Origin: Arachnopeziza araneosa
Lineage: Eukaryota; Ascomycota; Leotiomycetes; Helotiales; Arachnopezizaceae
Length of the DNA stretch: 64,000 nt
Assembly: GCA_003988855.1 (NCBI GenBank)
Contig: QYAI01000029.1
Coordinates: 62,001 to 126,000 of the forward strand
Direction of reading: 5' to 3'
Shown: piece by piece, positions 44,262-57,470 of the stretch
How positions within the stretch are numbered: the stretch's first letter is position 1
Layout: every line of letters starts with the position of its first letter
The notes under the pieces: generated by a model
Seen by the model: the letters and a program-made list of their open reading frames with translations, nothing else
Told to the model about the DNA's origin: nothing
Databases searched by the model: none
Program-made: the position numbers and the translations under genes

Positions 44262-44986
44262 CTTGTTCAAAGAGATAAGAATGAAAAATAGATATCTGCG
44301 ATGAGGATCTCATCAAAAATAAGGGAAGCAGCACCTCTCTTATATATTTTTGGGGGGAGCGGGGTGTACGGAACATCTTTTGTAGTGAGAGGGAAGAGGC
44401 TTTGCGTCGATGTCTCAATACCGCTCAATATCTTGACGATTTACCGGTTTTGGTTTGTAGATGTCTTGAATAGAGTTTAATAAGCGAGCATCGACGGCAA
44501 CTGGAGCACGTTGGATTTCTTTCAACTTACGATGACAACCCTCTTCCTGCTACGAATGGAAATTCCCCGCAATGACAGGTAAAAGGTGGTCATATGCCTG
44601 GAAAGCTTAAAATAGCCCGCAGCCTTTTTACGTGGAGAACGACCAATGGTCTGGAAATCTGAAATGTCTTGGACTCTTTGAGCATGGATGGAGATCAAAT
44701 GTCTTGAAAACCAGAGATGGGTTGGACCCAGCAATTGGGGCCGCCGATCCAATGTCTTAAAGATCATGCTATGGCTTGCGACTAGTGCTCAGATGTCCTA
44801 GAGAACCATGAAATGTCTTGGACCTGGTATTTCTTCTGCCAGTCATTTTCCGACAGCTCGGAAGTTCTGAGTATGTTTATTTTAGGATCCGGGTTTGCTC
44901 ATGCAAATGGCGGTGAGTTCTGGAGGATACGGTGAGCAGCCCGTAGATGGGATCTTGCAACGGTATGACCAAAGGTCTCGGGGTGT

Positions 44987-45016
44987 GGCGTTGGCGTTGG
45001 CGTTGGTGTTGATGTT
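44987..45016. repeat. GGCGTT hexanucleotide microsatellite
   Basis: Three exact GGCGTT units followed by GGTGTT and GATGTT variants. A simple repeat with no evident function. Confidence 0.75.
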
Positions 45017-45747
45017 GGTATTTCGATCTCGCTTATTGAGTCAGCATTGGCGCAATCCAGAAGTGGTTAACCTTAGCTGACGACCTATGGAAGAGCTGAA
45101 GTCAAACCTCTCTCCCTCTCCTCAGGTGCCTCAGTCCAAGCGGAGACGAACAATGGCACCCACGATTCCCACAGTAGCATCGGGCCCTCCGAATGTTCGA
45201 CAGACCCTTTTCGTTTATCTTCCGGTGGCACTGGCCTGAGTATCCCTAGCGGCCGCGCTCTCCTCATGCCCGCCTGGTCCCTCCTCCTGCACTTCAGTCC
45301 AGATTAATATAAATCCTTGACAAACTACCCAATCGCTTCCTCATCCCGTCTTCAGAACTATACCCTCAGACTTTCGCCATCACTCCGTCATGGCAGGCTG
45401 CCACGCGATATCGCGAGGATGGGATGGTATCGCTGCCAAGGCAGGGTTCCAAAGAAGGCCCGTGGTCGGCTTTCGACGCTTTATCGCAACCTTGCTGCAT
45501 CAACAGACCTCAACTGCTTAACCTCCTTCCACAAACGGTCTTTTCCCACGCGCAGAAGTCGCCCATCTGGAATCTTATCTGGATTGTCATCCTCTGAACG
45601 GTTAGGTCCCTCCGGCACTTTGCCTCTTCAGTAGGTGCCGCGATGCGGCAAGTGCGCTTCCCGTTCCACCGATGCACCGCTGCACTGCATCGTTTTCTTA
45701 ATCCAATGACGCTTGGTCGTGCTCTCGACTTCTTTCCCTGCCCTCTG

Positions 45748-45766
45748 CTCCTCCTCCTCCTCCTCC
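45748..45766. repeat. CTC trinucleotide microsatellite
   Basis: About six CTC units in non-coding DNA. Confidence 0.75.
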
Positions 45767-46300
45767 TATGCTTTTGTGGAGGGGTTTGATATGTAGGGAG
45801 ATGACCCCACGATAAGCTTTGTCAATAAATGTCAGCATTCGCGGCACCTGAACGCTTCAACCTCACGTCGGTGGCATGGTGTCCTTGTTCCAGAATCTTC
45901 AACCTTCCCAACAAAGCTTATTTAATATATATAAAGGAGTTGGCAGCGCCTGACATACTCTATGACGAACTTCTTGGCTCTGCTTCTACATGGCACATAA
46001 TCTAAAATGCATCCCATTCCAGTCGTATTCAATGTACTTATGAGGAAAGCAGGCTCGAAATAGCTCAACATTGGTGGGATCGGGCTCAGATCTTCATCCA
46101 GCTGCCAAACATGGACATGGCCTCAGATGCACGTAACCTTGCGAAAGTGTATCTTATCAAGAAGAGAACATTCATACTAGGGAACCTGACCATCACACGA
46201 GTCTCCCAGCAATTAAAAAATCACATTTCGAGTCATCTTGTTACAGAATGGGCTGCAAGAACGAAATCCGGAATCTTCCACTAACCATGTAGCATCAATC

Positions 46301-46306
46301 TATAAA
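46301..46306 (+). promoter_or_regulatory. TATAAA box of the sedolisin gene
   Basis: TATAAA stands 73 bases before the start codon at 46379, a normal place for a core promoter of a regulated secreted protease. Confidence 0.5.
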
Positions 46307-46378
46307 GATCCTCGGTTCTCCCTCCGTTTTAGCCAATTCTCTGAACAAGGAAGATTCTGCACATCAATTTGGATCAAT

Positions 46379-48548
46379 ATGAAGCTGTCTATTCTCTCAA
46401 TCGTTGCCGGCGTTTCCTACGCCTTAGCCGCTCCCGCCTCCACACATGTTGTGCATGAAAAACGTGAAACCCAATTGCAAAAATGGTCACGTCGTGATAT
46501 TAAGCTCAATCGAGATGCCATTATTCCCCTGTCGATTGGCCTTACGCAGAGAAACCTCGACAGCGGTTATGAGTACCTCATGGATGTGTCCCATCCCGAG
46601 AGCAAAAACTACGGCAAGCATTGGCCCATGGACAAGGTAATTTGAACTTACTCTCCTTCTTTATTCACGAGCTAAACCTCTTTCAGATCAAAAATACATT
46701 TGCTCCTTCCCCAGAAACGATTGCTGCAGTCAAGTCCTGGCTCATTGAGAGCGGGATCGAGCATGAAAGAATCCAGACTTCCAAAAGTCTGACATGGATC
46801 AAAGTTAATGCGACCGTCGAAGAAGTCGAAGGGCTATTGCACACCCAGTACAATATCTACACCAGTGCCAACACCGGTAAAGACCATTTGGCTTGCGAAG
46901 ACTACAGTCTTCCAGCCCATATTCAGGAGCACGTGGACTTTATCACTCCAACCGTTCATTTTGATGCCCTCGTAAAACCAAAGAAGCAACGAAGAGACCT
47001 TCATGACCGTAGCTTGAAAGTCAAGCCCGTCACACAGATCAAGCCGGGACAAGATGCCACACCCAAACCAGCAGTCACATACAACCTAACAAACTGCGAC
47101 GAGTATATTACACCGGATTGTCTCCGAGCTCTTTACAATATACCAAATGGTACGCTTGCATTGTATGGCCCCCAATCCATAAATTTCCGTTTGATTGCTC
47201 ACGTGATCTAGGTCTTCCTACGCTGTAGTTGAGTATACGCCTCAGGCATACTTACAGAGTGATCTGGATTTGTTCTATTCCAATCTTCAACGCCAAATCG
47301 CCGCTGGTTATGGCCCAACTGTCGGTCTAATTGACGGAGCTGATGTCCAGAGCACTTCCCAAAGTTTCGATTATAACGGTGAATCAGATCTTGATCTCCA
47401 ATATGCTATTTCTCTTGGTGAGTTCGGAAGATGATTATTAAAATAAGTACTTATAATCCTACAGTATATCCGCAGAAGGTCACTCTGTATCAAACTGGAG
47501 ATGAGATCGAGGGAGCTTCCTTCAACAATTTCCTTGATGCTATCGACGCATCTTACTGCACTTCTAGTGGTGGTGACAATCCAACTTAGTATGTCACATG
47601 ACCTGAAAACCCAGTGAGATAGGTAATTCTGACAGGCTCCAGTGACGCTATTTACCCGGATACATCAGGAGGTTACTCAGGAAAAGAAGATTGTGGCACT
47701 TTCAAGCCTGCGTCTGTAATTTCAACATCTTATGGCTACAATGAAGCCGATCTTCCCGCAGCCTATGAAGTCCGTCAATGTAATGAGTATATGAAGTTGG
47801 GACTTGCAGGTGTCTCTGTTCTCTACTCTTCTGGCGATTATGGGTATGTCAAATTCACCTCGCTTGTATCGTTGTACTTATTCTCAATAGTGTTGCCGGT
47901 AACGGTGGCGAATGTTGCACCGCAGCCAAGTGTGCAGGTGGAACCTATAACGGAGGAAGCTCCGGAACTTTCAACCCATCCTTCCCGGCTACATGCCCAT
48001 ATATCACTGCCGTCGGCGCAACCCAAGTTAAAGACAACACAGCCGTGACCGCCACAAACCCGGAGGAAGCAAGCGAAACCGTAATCTATTCTGGCGGTGG
48101 ATTCAGCAATGTCTTCGCCATTCCAAGCTACCAATCTTCTGCCGTCAAAGCCTACTTCACTTCCCACAAACCAACATACACAGCCACTCAATACAATAAC
48201 TCTCAATCCGTGCGCGGCTATCCCGATGTCTCCGCTAATGGCGCCAACTACGTCGTCGCAATTGATGGGTCCTTGTCTCTTGTCTACGGTACCTCAGCCT
48301 CATCCCCAACCTTTGGCTCTGTGATCACTTTGATCAACCAGCAGAGACTCAAGGCTGGAAAAAGTGTTGTGGGATTCTTAAATCCGACATTGTATGCTAA
48401 CAAGGCTGCGTTCAACGATATCACCAGCGGTGGAAATCAAGGTTGTGGTACTGACGGTTTCACAGCTGTCACGGGATGGGATCCAGTGACTGGTTTGGGG
48501 ACTCCAAATTATACTAAGTTGCTAGCTGTATTCTTGGCGCTTTCTTGA
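46379..48548 (+). CDS. secreted sedolisin-family peptidase (S53, tripeptidyl-peptidase type)
   Basis: Six exons: 46379-46636, 46687-47162, 47212-47417, 47465-47588, 47643-47843 and 47891-48548, giving 640 residues. All five introns are 47-54 bases. MKLSILSIVAGVSYALA is a signal peptide. The pro-kumamolisin prodomain follows to about residue 200 (YLMDVSHPESKNYGKHW, FAPSPETIAAVKSWL). The catalytic domain shows the Glu-Asp pair in GESDLDLQYA, the oxyanion aspartate in YSSGDYG, the serine in GTSASSPTFG, and the calcium-site region near GWDPVTGLGTPNY. Such enzymes are acid-active endo- or tripeptidyl-peptidases used in extracellular protein digestion. The second donor is GTATGG at 47163; a nearer GTACGC would put a stop in frame. 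Confidence 0.92.
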
Positions 48549-49691
48549 ATTGCTTTCGTGAGTATATGATATATTATAGAATGATGATTATGACGGAGAT
48601 GGTTTAACGTGGGTTTTATGTTCTCGTAGATATGTTAAGTGGAGTTTCGGAGCTTGGACAGACGTATACAATTATTTCACAACCGAATGTTTGCACATGT
48701 GTCCTTCTTACAGTTTGTTTTGCTCATGTGATCTGCGTCTGCGTAACTGACTTTTCCCCCGAAATGATTTCTGGTCTGTAGTCATCTACTACCTCTTGTT
48801 GCTAGGATCCAAGCGACTACTTCGAATTCTCGTCGTGCCAATATCCGCTTAAATCCATCCTCGTGGAGGTTTGAGATTGACCCTGTTCTTTTGCATCAAG
48901 TCACTTCCTGGATTCACTTGTTTGGTCCAGCTCCCACTTCCATGAATAGTTCAGACCAGAGTAGCGACGGCTCATACTCAAAAATGAAAGCAGAAATTCT
49001 TGTCGGATTCTTTCTTGGAGTCATTTTCACCCCTGAGATCTCTGAGAATCAGCATTTCCAATGAGGTGTGTCCCAGGAGGAGAAGAGGAGCAACACTGAG
49101 CACAATTATGTCGAGAGCGTATGGACTGAGCCACTCCGTTTCAGTAGCTGAAAATAAAAATAAAAAAACGAAGGAATGATGAATGATGAATGATGAAGCG
49201 CGAGGATCCTCACTTCCAGGAGACGGAACAAGAGTCTGCTCAACAGCCACGATGAAGACGTACTCATTCTGCTAGAACTAAGCCCTTGTAACCTCATATG
49301 ACGGTTATATAGGCTCATAGAAATAGCACTTGCAACTTGCGGGTTCCTAGCATGACAACTCTCAAATAGTTGTCAGAAAATTTTGAGTCCACACGGGTCA
49401 TTGTGGTTAATCTGCGAGTAAATGTCTATCGTCCTGCCTAGAGCAACTATAAATAAACCTCGTCACATAAGCTCAAGGCTCTAAGTATCGGCATTATTGT
49501 TCTACATAAGACACGGATCCAAATCCCTACTAACCAAAAGGAAAGAAAACCTGGACACCAACCTTGCTATCATTCCAAGAGAGTCATGCTTCAGTATATT
49601 CATTGGAAAAATGGCTTTAATCTCTAATTTGATTAGATTACATGCTCATCTATCCTTGCAATAATTTCCCAAGTGTGAACAAGTCTCCTCC
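48549..49691. other. convergent intergenic region
   Basis: No gene is supported between the sedolisin stop and the BAR/SH3 gene stop. It includes a small tandem repeat at 49174-49194. Confidence 0.45.
49174..49194. repeat. three tandem GAATGAT units
   Basis: Three perfect 7-base copies in non-coding DNA. Confidence 0.75.
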
Positions 49692-52600
49692 CTAATCTAC
49701 AGCAAGCCGAGCAAAATGTTTATTCCAGATCCATCCGACCGCCTTTGCAGGATCATCTTGATTTATCGCCAGCCATAACTCGCCCTTTTCACCAATGACA
49801 TCAAAGACCTGCCGATATGTCAGTGCTGGAAGAAGATACTAACATATATGGAGAACTAGGCATACTTCACCAGCTTGATAAGTCTGCCAAGGGTAACCAC
49901 CCACCCGCTTGCTAGAGGAGATATTAAATTCAAACAGACTGGCTGCCATATACAATACGTCATAACCTCCCGGAGAACTGTCATCGCTGACTAAAGGCTG
50001 CTGAGATAGCTCATCATCCTTTGGATCATCGGAAATAGGCATCGCGGAATGAAACAGGGCAGGAGAAAATCTCAAAGAAAGATCAACCTCATCAAGGGGA
50101 ACAAATTTGGTATCTTTTGTGGTCGGTTTCGATGGAGTTTCGCTTGCGATCCGTCCGCTACCAGTATCTTGTATCGCCGGCTGGGTCGAAGTTTTGGCTG
50201 TGAACCAATTACCAACAGCAGCGTTAATAATCCCCAAGTCTTCCACCCTTGCTTGGATATATCCATAATCTCTATCAAAAATATCAATAATTTCCGAGAC
50301 ATCCTTCGGTAGCTCGTCCGCCTCGAAAAAATCCTCCAATTTTCTTTGCCATGTTGAATACCATTTGGTTTGAAAGGAAAGAAATCGAGTAAGACAGATC
50401 CTTGAAATCATTCGAGATGCTTTAGAGAGTTTAGGAAGCTCCATCATTAATGCTCCGTTGATAGCGAGGTATCGAAAGGCTACTTTTGAGAGCTTTCTGT
50501 CAATCCTTTTACCTGAGGCTTTTGCCAGAAGGTACTTCTCATAATCTAGACGAAGCTTACTGCGTTCATCGATCGGAGACACTAAACGGCCCTTGCTGCG
50601 ACCAACGACATTATTTATGGATGGATATTTTGAACTTAACCCTGCGTGGACGTAGACTTGAATAATTTGCTCCAGAGGCCCCACAATTTGTTCTCTTACG
50701 GCATTAATCCACTTTATGTTAGCATACCACAACTATAATAAATAGGATCTTACATGGTCTTTAAATGTGAGGTCACGTAGGCTTCTCATCTCCATATTGA
50801 AACGCACCCATTTCGATTCCACCTCAGGATAAGAGCTTGCCTTTAACCGCATCATAAGCTCAACTGTGGATAGATAGCTCAAGAAATCCTCGAAGTAGGT
50901 TGTAGTCTTGATGATATAATCTTCAAAATCCCGTAAGGTAACGTGTAACCGAGCGAGCTCCTCACCCAACTTCACGCAGAGCTGACCATATGCCTCATCG
51001 TCTTGTGAAGGTTGGGAGCTTGAAGCTTGCGATTTCTCATCAAGATTAAATTCCCTTGTCGAATTACCATCCATGATCGCCTTCTCGTTTTCAATATCGT
51101 GTGTCGTTCTGCTGGTTTCATCAAATTGTCCGTCTGAAATAGATGCCATAGAACTCGATGATCTCGCTTCAATGGTATGGATTGTCAGTTGCGGCGTTTG
51201 AACATCCTTCCATGAATTAGGAGCAAGTTTCGAGGTGCTTGGTTGTAAGTGGTCAATCAGCGGTTTCATTTCTGGGCTGGCTAATGTTTCAAGTAGTACC
51301 GGTTCAACTGATGGTGGCTCATCAAAGTCCAGAGAGCTCATCTCTGGTGAGGTTAACTTGGTGATGACTAGATATACTTTCTTAGCATGTAAAATGAGCT
51401 GTGAGGAAAGTCAAACCTCGTTCTGGAAATTCTGGCAACTGTTCTTGTTTTGCTTTTATGGCCTGCTGATCGTTGACGCCAGATAAAATCGCTGAATATG
51501 CCTCTTCATCAACGACATTGCCTGCTGCGTGGCAAATGGTGACAAGGACTTGCAAAGATTCACAAACTCCACCAGTTCCAAGTTCACCCATTCGTCGGTA
51601 ACCTTTGAGAGCCCGACGCCCGTAGAGGAGAGCCTCTGAGTAAGATTTGCTCTTCAAAAGAACTTCGACTAGATGAAGAATGTCTGATAATATATCGTGG
51701 TCATCGCCGGCAGTCCCTCGTGACCGCAAAGCTATCTTCTCGATCAAAAGAGATTGCGCATCAGCCCATTTCTCTTGTTCCTCGTAGGTTTTTAGAAGAA
51801 TCCTCGTGACTTCTGGGGTCAAATCAAGATAAGGTGAAGATACTGACCCGCCGGACGTTGTCCTAGAATGGCAATTGCGGAGCATGCTTTCAGCACCGTT
51901 AAAGTCCTTGGCCTCAAGTTTCTCTTTGCCTCGTCTCAGAAGAGCTTGGACAATTTCTACTTCTAGCTCAGCGTCCGAGTCCGAATGGACATCATCGTTA
52001 TTTCCATCGGACCGTTCAATATTATTTTCTGTGGCCCTACTGCGTTCTTGAATTGCTGAATGAGATGGAAGCTCCTCTTCAAATTCATAGATGGAGTTGG
52101 ACGATACCCATCTTAATATGGTCTCGCTAGGTCTTTGCGGAAAGCAGTCGCCAAAGTCAGATCCATCAATGATTGAGAATCGATTTGAGTGATCGATTCC
52201 AAGAGTTGTTGATGCTGACGATACAACGCTAGCTGCGGATTGGACGCAATTTCTCAAGTTATTTAGATTGTGCATCTGTTCGGCCTTAGAATTGGACTCG
52301 ACCAAGGTTTGTAAGGCGACTATGCGAGCATTAATATCGAAAGCTATGCGCCGAACAGAATTGTGGAGCTCGTTCAAATTTGGCAATATCTTATCTGTTG
52401 ATTCCTTGAAAGATACCTGGTTCCATCTGTACATAGAATTAGTAAATGAAAATAATAACGCTGATTCTTCAGAGAATCATACAAGATGACTGTTTGTAAG
52501 GACAGTTGGAGAGTATCACGGTAGGACTGTATCTGATTTTGAAACATCAAAATATCTTGCGAAGCGTCCTTAAGCCGGAGGTATTTTCTAGCTCCATCGA

Positions 52601-52928
52601 GGATGCTAACACTCTTGTTGATTTTGTCAAGTGTATCTTGAAGTTGAAGCAGTGTGTTCCGTCCATCTTGTAAAGTCGTCGCCATATTTTTCCAGTGATT
52701 ACCAATGTGACCAGTCGCATAGATAGAAGAACTAACTGTCTCATCTTCTAAAGTATCTTTCATCATTTGTAGCACTTGCGTAAAGCTCCTGACCTCAGAA
52801 AGTAAACCGTTGACTTTGACATCGACGGTAGCCGCGCCATCATGGAAATCCTTGAGAGTCTTTGCAATCGTGATGCAAGTTCCCAATAGAGCGATAACTC
52901 CTGTAGTGATAGATAGAGGGTCGACCAT
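49692..52928 (-). CDS. HeLo-like/STAND N-domain + TPR + BAR + SH3 protein
   Basis: Five exons on the minus strand: 52483-52928, 51417-52426, 50754-51343, 49866-50711 and 49692-49808, giving 1002 residues. Introns are 56, 73, 42 and 57 bases. Residues 1-150 (MVDPLSITTGVIALLGTCI, then a long helix) resemble the fungal N-terminal domain of STAND/HeLo-like proteins. About 320-480 forms TPR-like helices (LLRRGKEKLEAKDFNGAESM). About 590-830 matches the BAR domain of DNMBP/Tuba-type proteins (WINAVREQIVGPLEQIIQVYV). About 920-1000 is an SH3 domain (AASLFEFNISSSKRVGGYP, FDVIGEKGELWLA, GWIWNKHFARL). BAR/SH3 proteins shape membranes and bind actin or dynamin partners. Alternative: two genes, split at the 73-base intron, with only 40 bases between stop (51382) and start (51341). 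Confidence 0.75.
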
Positions 52929-54094
52929 TGTAGACCAATCAGCTCTCAAGACAGAAATATCTTCTCACGTTATCTAAGTCCATGTCATGCCATGCCATGC
53001 CACAAGCATATAGTAAGGCTGAGGGGCAATCGGCCCTTCGGTTTGAAATATGACAGCAGTGAAGAGCACGTCGTCGCCAATGTAGTCTGTATCCTTCACT
53101 AAGGTACCATGCGGTCTGGGGAAACCAATCGAGGAACACGCGCTTTAGCAGATGAAAAGAGACGATGAAATGCTCAATTTCGAGCATCTAGATCTAGATG
53201 CTGCCTAGCCGCACACATGACAACGCCACGAAGCGGAGCTTGCAAGTCGATCTCCCAGCCCATTTGCACGTGACAAGTCGCCTTTCTTTTCCCTACCTAT
53301 CCGACGATATTTGGCGCTGATGACATGAATAAACGAGTTTATACCTCACCGTCAGTCATAGCATTCTCTCTCCATGATCGGCCAACAAGAATTTGTGCCG
53401 TTCCAGGAGCGTTACTCGAGCAGACTTCTCGCGGACACTAGCATTCGAACCCGCGTCGGAGAACTCCTGCAAAAGCAGTGCGTTGCAAGAGACAATACAA
53501 TCATCTTGATATGTTCGTAGATGGGTTCTTGGGTGATGGCATGATGGAAGAAGAGGATTCGAAGATTCGAGATGGTTGGCGGCATGGCCATCGAGATGTC
53601 GGGGTGTCGCTGCTCATGGGAGCATATATATGGTGATAGAAAGAGCGATCGGGTGTCCACGGTGCGGGTTGCAATACTGAGAGCGATATACCGATGTCGA
53701 CGATGACGATGTCTTCTTGATGGGCAACTGCGATGGCGGCATTTCCTCAACCCCGTTCGGATCGGACTTTCAAATCCCATGTCAAATGCTTGTCGCTACG
53801 GTCCAACATTCACGTCCACCCCGGCAGGGGCAGGCGCCTCGACCAAAATGGAAGGGCCTGGCCCACCACCATCTTGAAATCTGCTCGGCTTCATCCTTTC
53901 TCGCAGCTCTCGCGCCTCTCATGACAGGACTCTTTCATGCATGACGTCTCATCCGGAGTCCTATCAGTCTGCTAGCTATCACAGCATGCTTTCTCACGAC
54001 GATTCACGGTAATTGTACCATCTCGGCATTCTGCGGTTCCACGCCGCCTTCACACACAAACGAGGGACCAAGTACCTAGCTACCTGGGGAGATC
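52929..54094. promoter_or_regulatory. divergent intergenic region
   Basis: Between the BAR/SH3 gene and the histidine kinase gene. A CACGTGA motif occurs near 53265. Short frames on both strands lack features. Confidence 0.4.
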
Positions 54095-57000
54095 GTGATG
54101 ACCGGCGTTGAGATGGCTGACGAGCAACTCATACGTGCTCCTGCTCAAAAGACTCGCCAGAGCAGAAAGATCTTTGACTGGATTTCCGAACCTCGTCCTG
54201 CGAATATAACTCCCTTTCAACAATTTACCTTGGATATAGACTGGGAAAACTCACCTCTGGGTCCCATGACCACATGGCCAGCACAACTGAGACAGATGGT
54301 TCTGCTTGTATTTTGCGATCCCTCCCCAGCAGGTATGTTATCTCACGCTGAAATACTATATGCATCCTCCTTTGATCGATTGGGCAGACTCATATCAAGT
54401 AGTCGTGTACTGGGGCGAGAAGAATACCATTGTTTACAACGAGCCCTATACTCATCTCATCGGCTTAAAACACCCAGCACTTCAAGGCCATGATCCAAAG
54501 GTCGGATTTGCCGAGGTCTGGGACCATTTTGAGCGCTTACTGTCCAATCAACGAGAAGATTGTGAAACAGTCGTCGAAGCAAATACATGTCTACTCTTTC
54601 ACCGCCATGGTTTCGTTGAAGAATGTTATTTCAGCTGGAAGTTTGTTCCAGTCATTGGAAACGATGGTTGGGTCGTAGCCTCTCATGCCACAGTAAATAC
54701 AGCCTCCCCTCGTTACCTCATCCATTTCGGAGCCATGATTTGTATTCAAACTGTCCCCTTAAACTCACGTGTTGATAGGTAGTTGAAACCACCCGTGAGG
54801 TTCTTTCAGACAGAAGATTTCAAACTGTTAGGTCCCTCAGTCGCTGTTTGACGGATGCAAAATCCACCACGGATCTGTGGAAGCAACTTCTTCTTGGATT
54901 GGAATCTGCAGACAAGGATATTCCCTTTGCATTGCTTTACTCCTTGGAAAATTCAACTCCAACACCAGAAAGTACTCCCATGGTGGTCAAAAGTCTCGAT
55001 GCTGCTGTAGCTTCCACCATCTACCTTCTTCAAGGCTCCATTGGCATACCTGACTGCCACGAGCTAGCACCAAGCAAGGTCGAACTTCAAACTGATGATT
55101 ATTTTCTAGCACGATCATTTCGGCAGGTTGCGGAAGGACGACTTCCTCAAGAAGTATCGGTTGACGCCTCAATGTCAAACTTTGATGGTGTAGAATGGCG
55201 TGGACACGGTGTACCATCAACCAATATAGTGGTACATCCTATAATTTTGGCAAATTCGCACGTACTGGCATTCCTTGTCATCGGTTTGAATCCGAGAAGA
55301 CCTTATGATGATGATTACAAAGATTTTCTACACCTGTTAATGCAGCAAGTTACCACACCTCAGTTCTCAGCCGTCATACTGCGAGAAGAAGTACAGCGAC
55401 AACAAATGCTTGTAGCAGAGGAGGCTCTGGGCCGAGACCTCCTATCGAGACAGTTATCGGAGAGCGAAACTAAATTTGCAAGATTCGCCACTCGTGCACC
55501 GGTGGGACTTGCAATACTTCAACCAGATGGCCTGGTGCTATCAGCAAATCCAGTATGGTGTGAGCTAACAGAATTAGAAGCTGGGAGCCAGCGATCGACC
55601 TGGGAAAAGGTGTTAGCAGATGGTGAAGTTGAGGTTGTTACTACTTCATGGCAACAAGTGCTCAAGGAAAAAAAGACACAGACTATTCAGACAAGATTAC
55701 GCAAACTATGGCGAGCCCCCGACCTCGACAACGATGGAAATGTTCAGTGGGAGGAAACATATATTTTTCTTACCATGTATCCGGATTTTGATGATAACGG
55801 CGAGATAACTACAATCATGAGCTGCGTTCAAGATATTACGTAAGTTGCTTGGTCTTTAATTTGTTCAATTCAATAACTTTCTTAGTGTTATGAAGTGGTC
55901 GGAATCTCAACTGCGTCAACGTATGGACCAAGCTATTGAAATGAAAAAGCAACAAGAGCGATTCATAGACATGACATCGCATGAAATCCGTAACCCTCTG
56001 TCAGCTCTCATCGGCTGCGCTGATGAGGTGATTGCGTCATTGAGCGAATATCGTAAATCGGCAATACAAACCTCTACTCAAATAACACACGGACTATTGA
56101 ATCCAATCCGTCTTGTAGATGAGGCCATCAATGCAGCCAATACGATTATCTATTGCGCCATGCACCAAAAACGAATCGTTGATGATATTCTTACATTGTC
56201 TCGTTTGGATTCTAACCTCCTCGTAATCTCTCCTGAGGTATCACAACCTACTCAACTCATCCGTAATGCTCTCAAAATGTTCGATGCAGAACTGCGCGGG
56301 GCCGAAATTAATCTCAATTATGTCGAAGGTGAATCTTTCAAATCTCTCAGCATAGACTGGCTACTCCTTGACCCTAGCCGAGTCCTCCAGGTTTTGATTA
56401 ACCTACTCACAAATGCCATCAAATTTACTCGGATTGAAGAATTGCGGCACATCACTGTGGGTCTCAACGCCTCCCTCGATATACCGTCAAACGACGGCCA
56501 CAGTGTAATCAAGTATGTCAGCAGAAGCACCTCTCTACCTGACCAAACCACCAAGTCGGAATGGGGATCTGGTGAGATCATCTACCTCACGATTACTGTA
56601 ACAGATACCGGGCGCGGCCTCTCTTCTCATGAGGTCGAGAACCTTTTCCGGATGTTCAAGCAGGCTAATCCCAAGACATACCAAACGTATGGTGGCTCTG
56701 GCCTAGGTCTATTCATCTCGAGACAACTTGTGGAAATGCAAGGAGGAGAAATTGGGGTGAAGTCAGAAGCCAAGAAAGGCTCCACTTTCCAATTCTATGT
56801 GAAGACGCGCAGGGCAGATCCTCCTAAGCTTTCTCAAAAAGTCGATTTTCATCTCCTAGTCAGAGAAGATGCTTTGAGAGAAGCCTGCGCAACAGAGGTC
56901 GAGGGCCCACGAAGTGAAGTCGAAGACCCAAAACACATCGTTGATGCAGCAGTTGCTGTTCCGGTAAAGATCAAATCCAGCTTCCATATTTTAGTGGTGG

Positions 57001-57470
57001 AAGATAATCTCATAAACCAAAAGGTGGTCATGAAGCAACTGCGCAAATTTGGGCATGTGGTTCATGTTGCTGATAACGGCCAAGAAGCTCTTGATTTCAT
57101 TCAAAGGACAAAATTCTGGACCAATGATGGCGAGAGGCTAGATGTCGTTCTGCTGGACCTAGAAATGCCGGTCATGGATGGTTTGACTTGCATACGGTAT
57201 ATTCGGCATCATCAGAGAGATGGATTGATCAAGGGGCATGTGCCAGTTATTGCAGTCACTGCGAATGCGAGAAAAGATCAGATAATGGACTGTTTGGAAG
57301 CTGGGATTGTAAGTATTTTTGTCCTATGATTCATCCCAACAAGGGATGAATGAAATCTAACTTTGTAGGATGACGTCATGACGAAGCCGTACAGGATACA
57401 ACACATGCTGGCAAAGATAGTAGACCTTCTTGAAAAGCAACCCACTCAGCAGCTGCCGCTGCGAATATGA
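54095..57470 (+). CDS. hybrid histidine kinase (PAS/GAF-like sensors, HK, receiver)
   Basis: Five exons: 54095-54332, 54388-54692, 54779-55839, 55886-57308 and 57369-57470, giving 1042 residues. Introns are 55, 86, 46 and 60 bases. There is no signal peptide or membrane helix, so it is cytosolic. An N-terminal PAS-like region (DWENSPLGPMTTWP; YWGEKNTIVYNEPYTHLIG) precedes a GAF-like stretch, then a PAS domain (FATRAPVGLAILQPDGLVLSAN). The kinase core has the phospho-acceptor H567 in DMTSHEIRNPLSA, N-box NAIKFT, G1 DTGRGLS and G2 GGSGLGLFISRQLVEMQGGEIG. The receiver has D959 in VVLLDLEMPVMDG and the lysine in DDVMTKPYR on the last exon. The signal sensed is unknown; output would pass through Ypd1 to Ssk1 or Skn7. 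Confidence 0.93.

Larger units (their letters stand above)
44262..46378. other. intergenic region with simple repeats, sedolisin promoter at right
   Basis: No gene is supported in 2.1 kb. It holds two microsatellites (listed separately), a TATATATAAAGG stretch at about 45925-45936, and the sedolisin core promoter near 46301. Confidence 0.45.

Noticed and set aside
51341..51382. Boundary between two separate genes in the BAR/SH3 locus
   Set aside because: The gap is only 40 bases and a phase-consistent intron joins the frames; too short for a terminator plus promoter, though not excluded.
53440..53470. Possible tRNA (TTCGAA-type B box in ATTCGAACCCG)
   Set aside because: The flanking bases do not form a T-arm stem or an acceptor stem on either strand.
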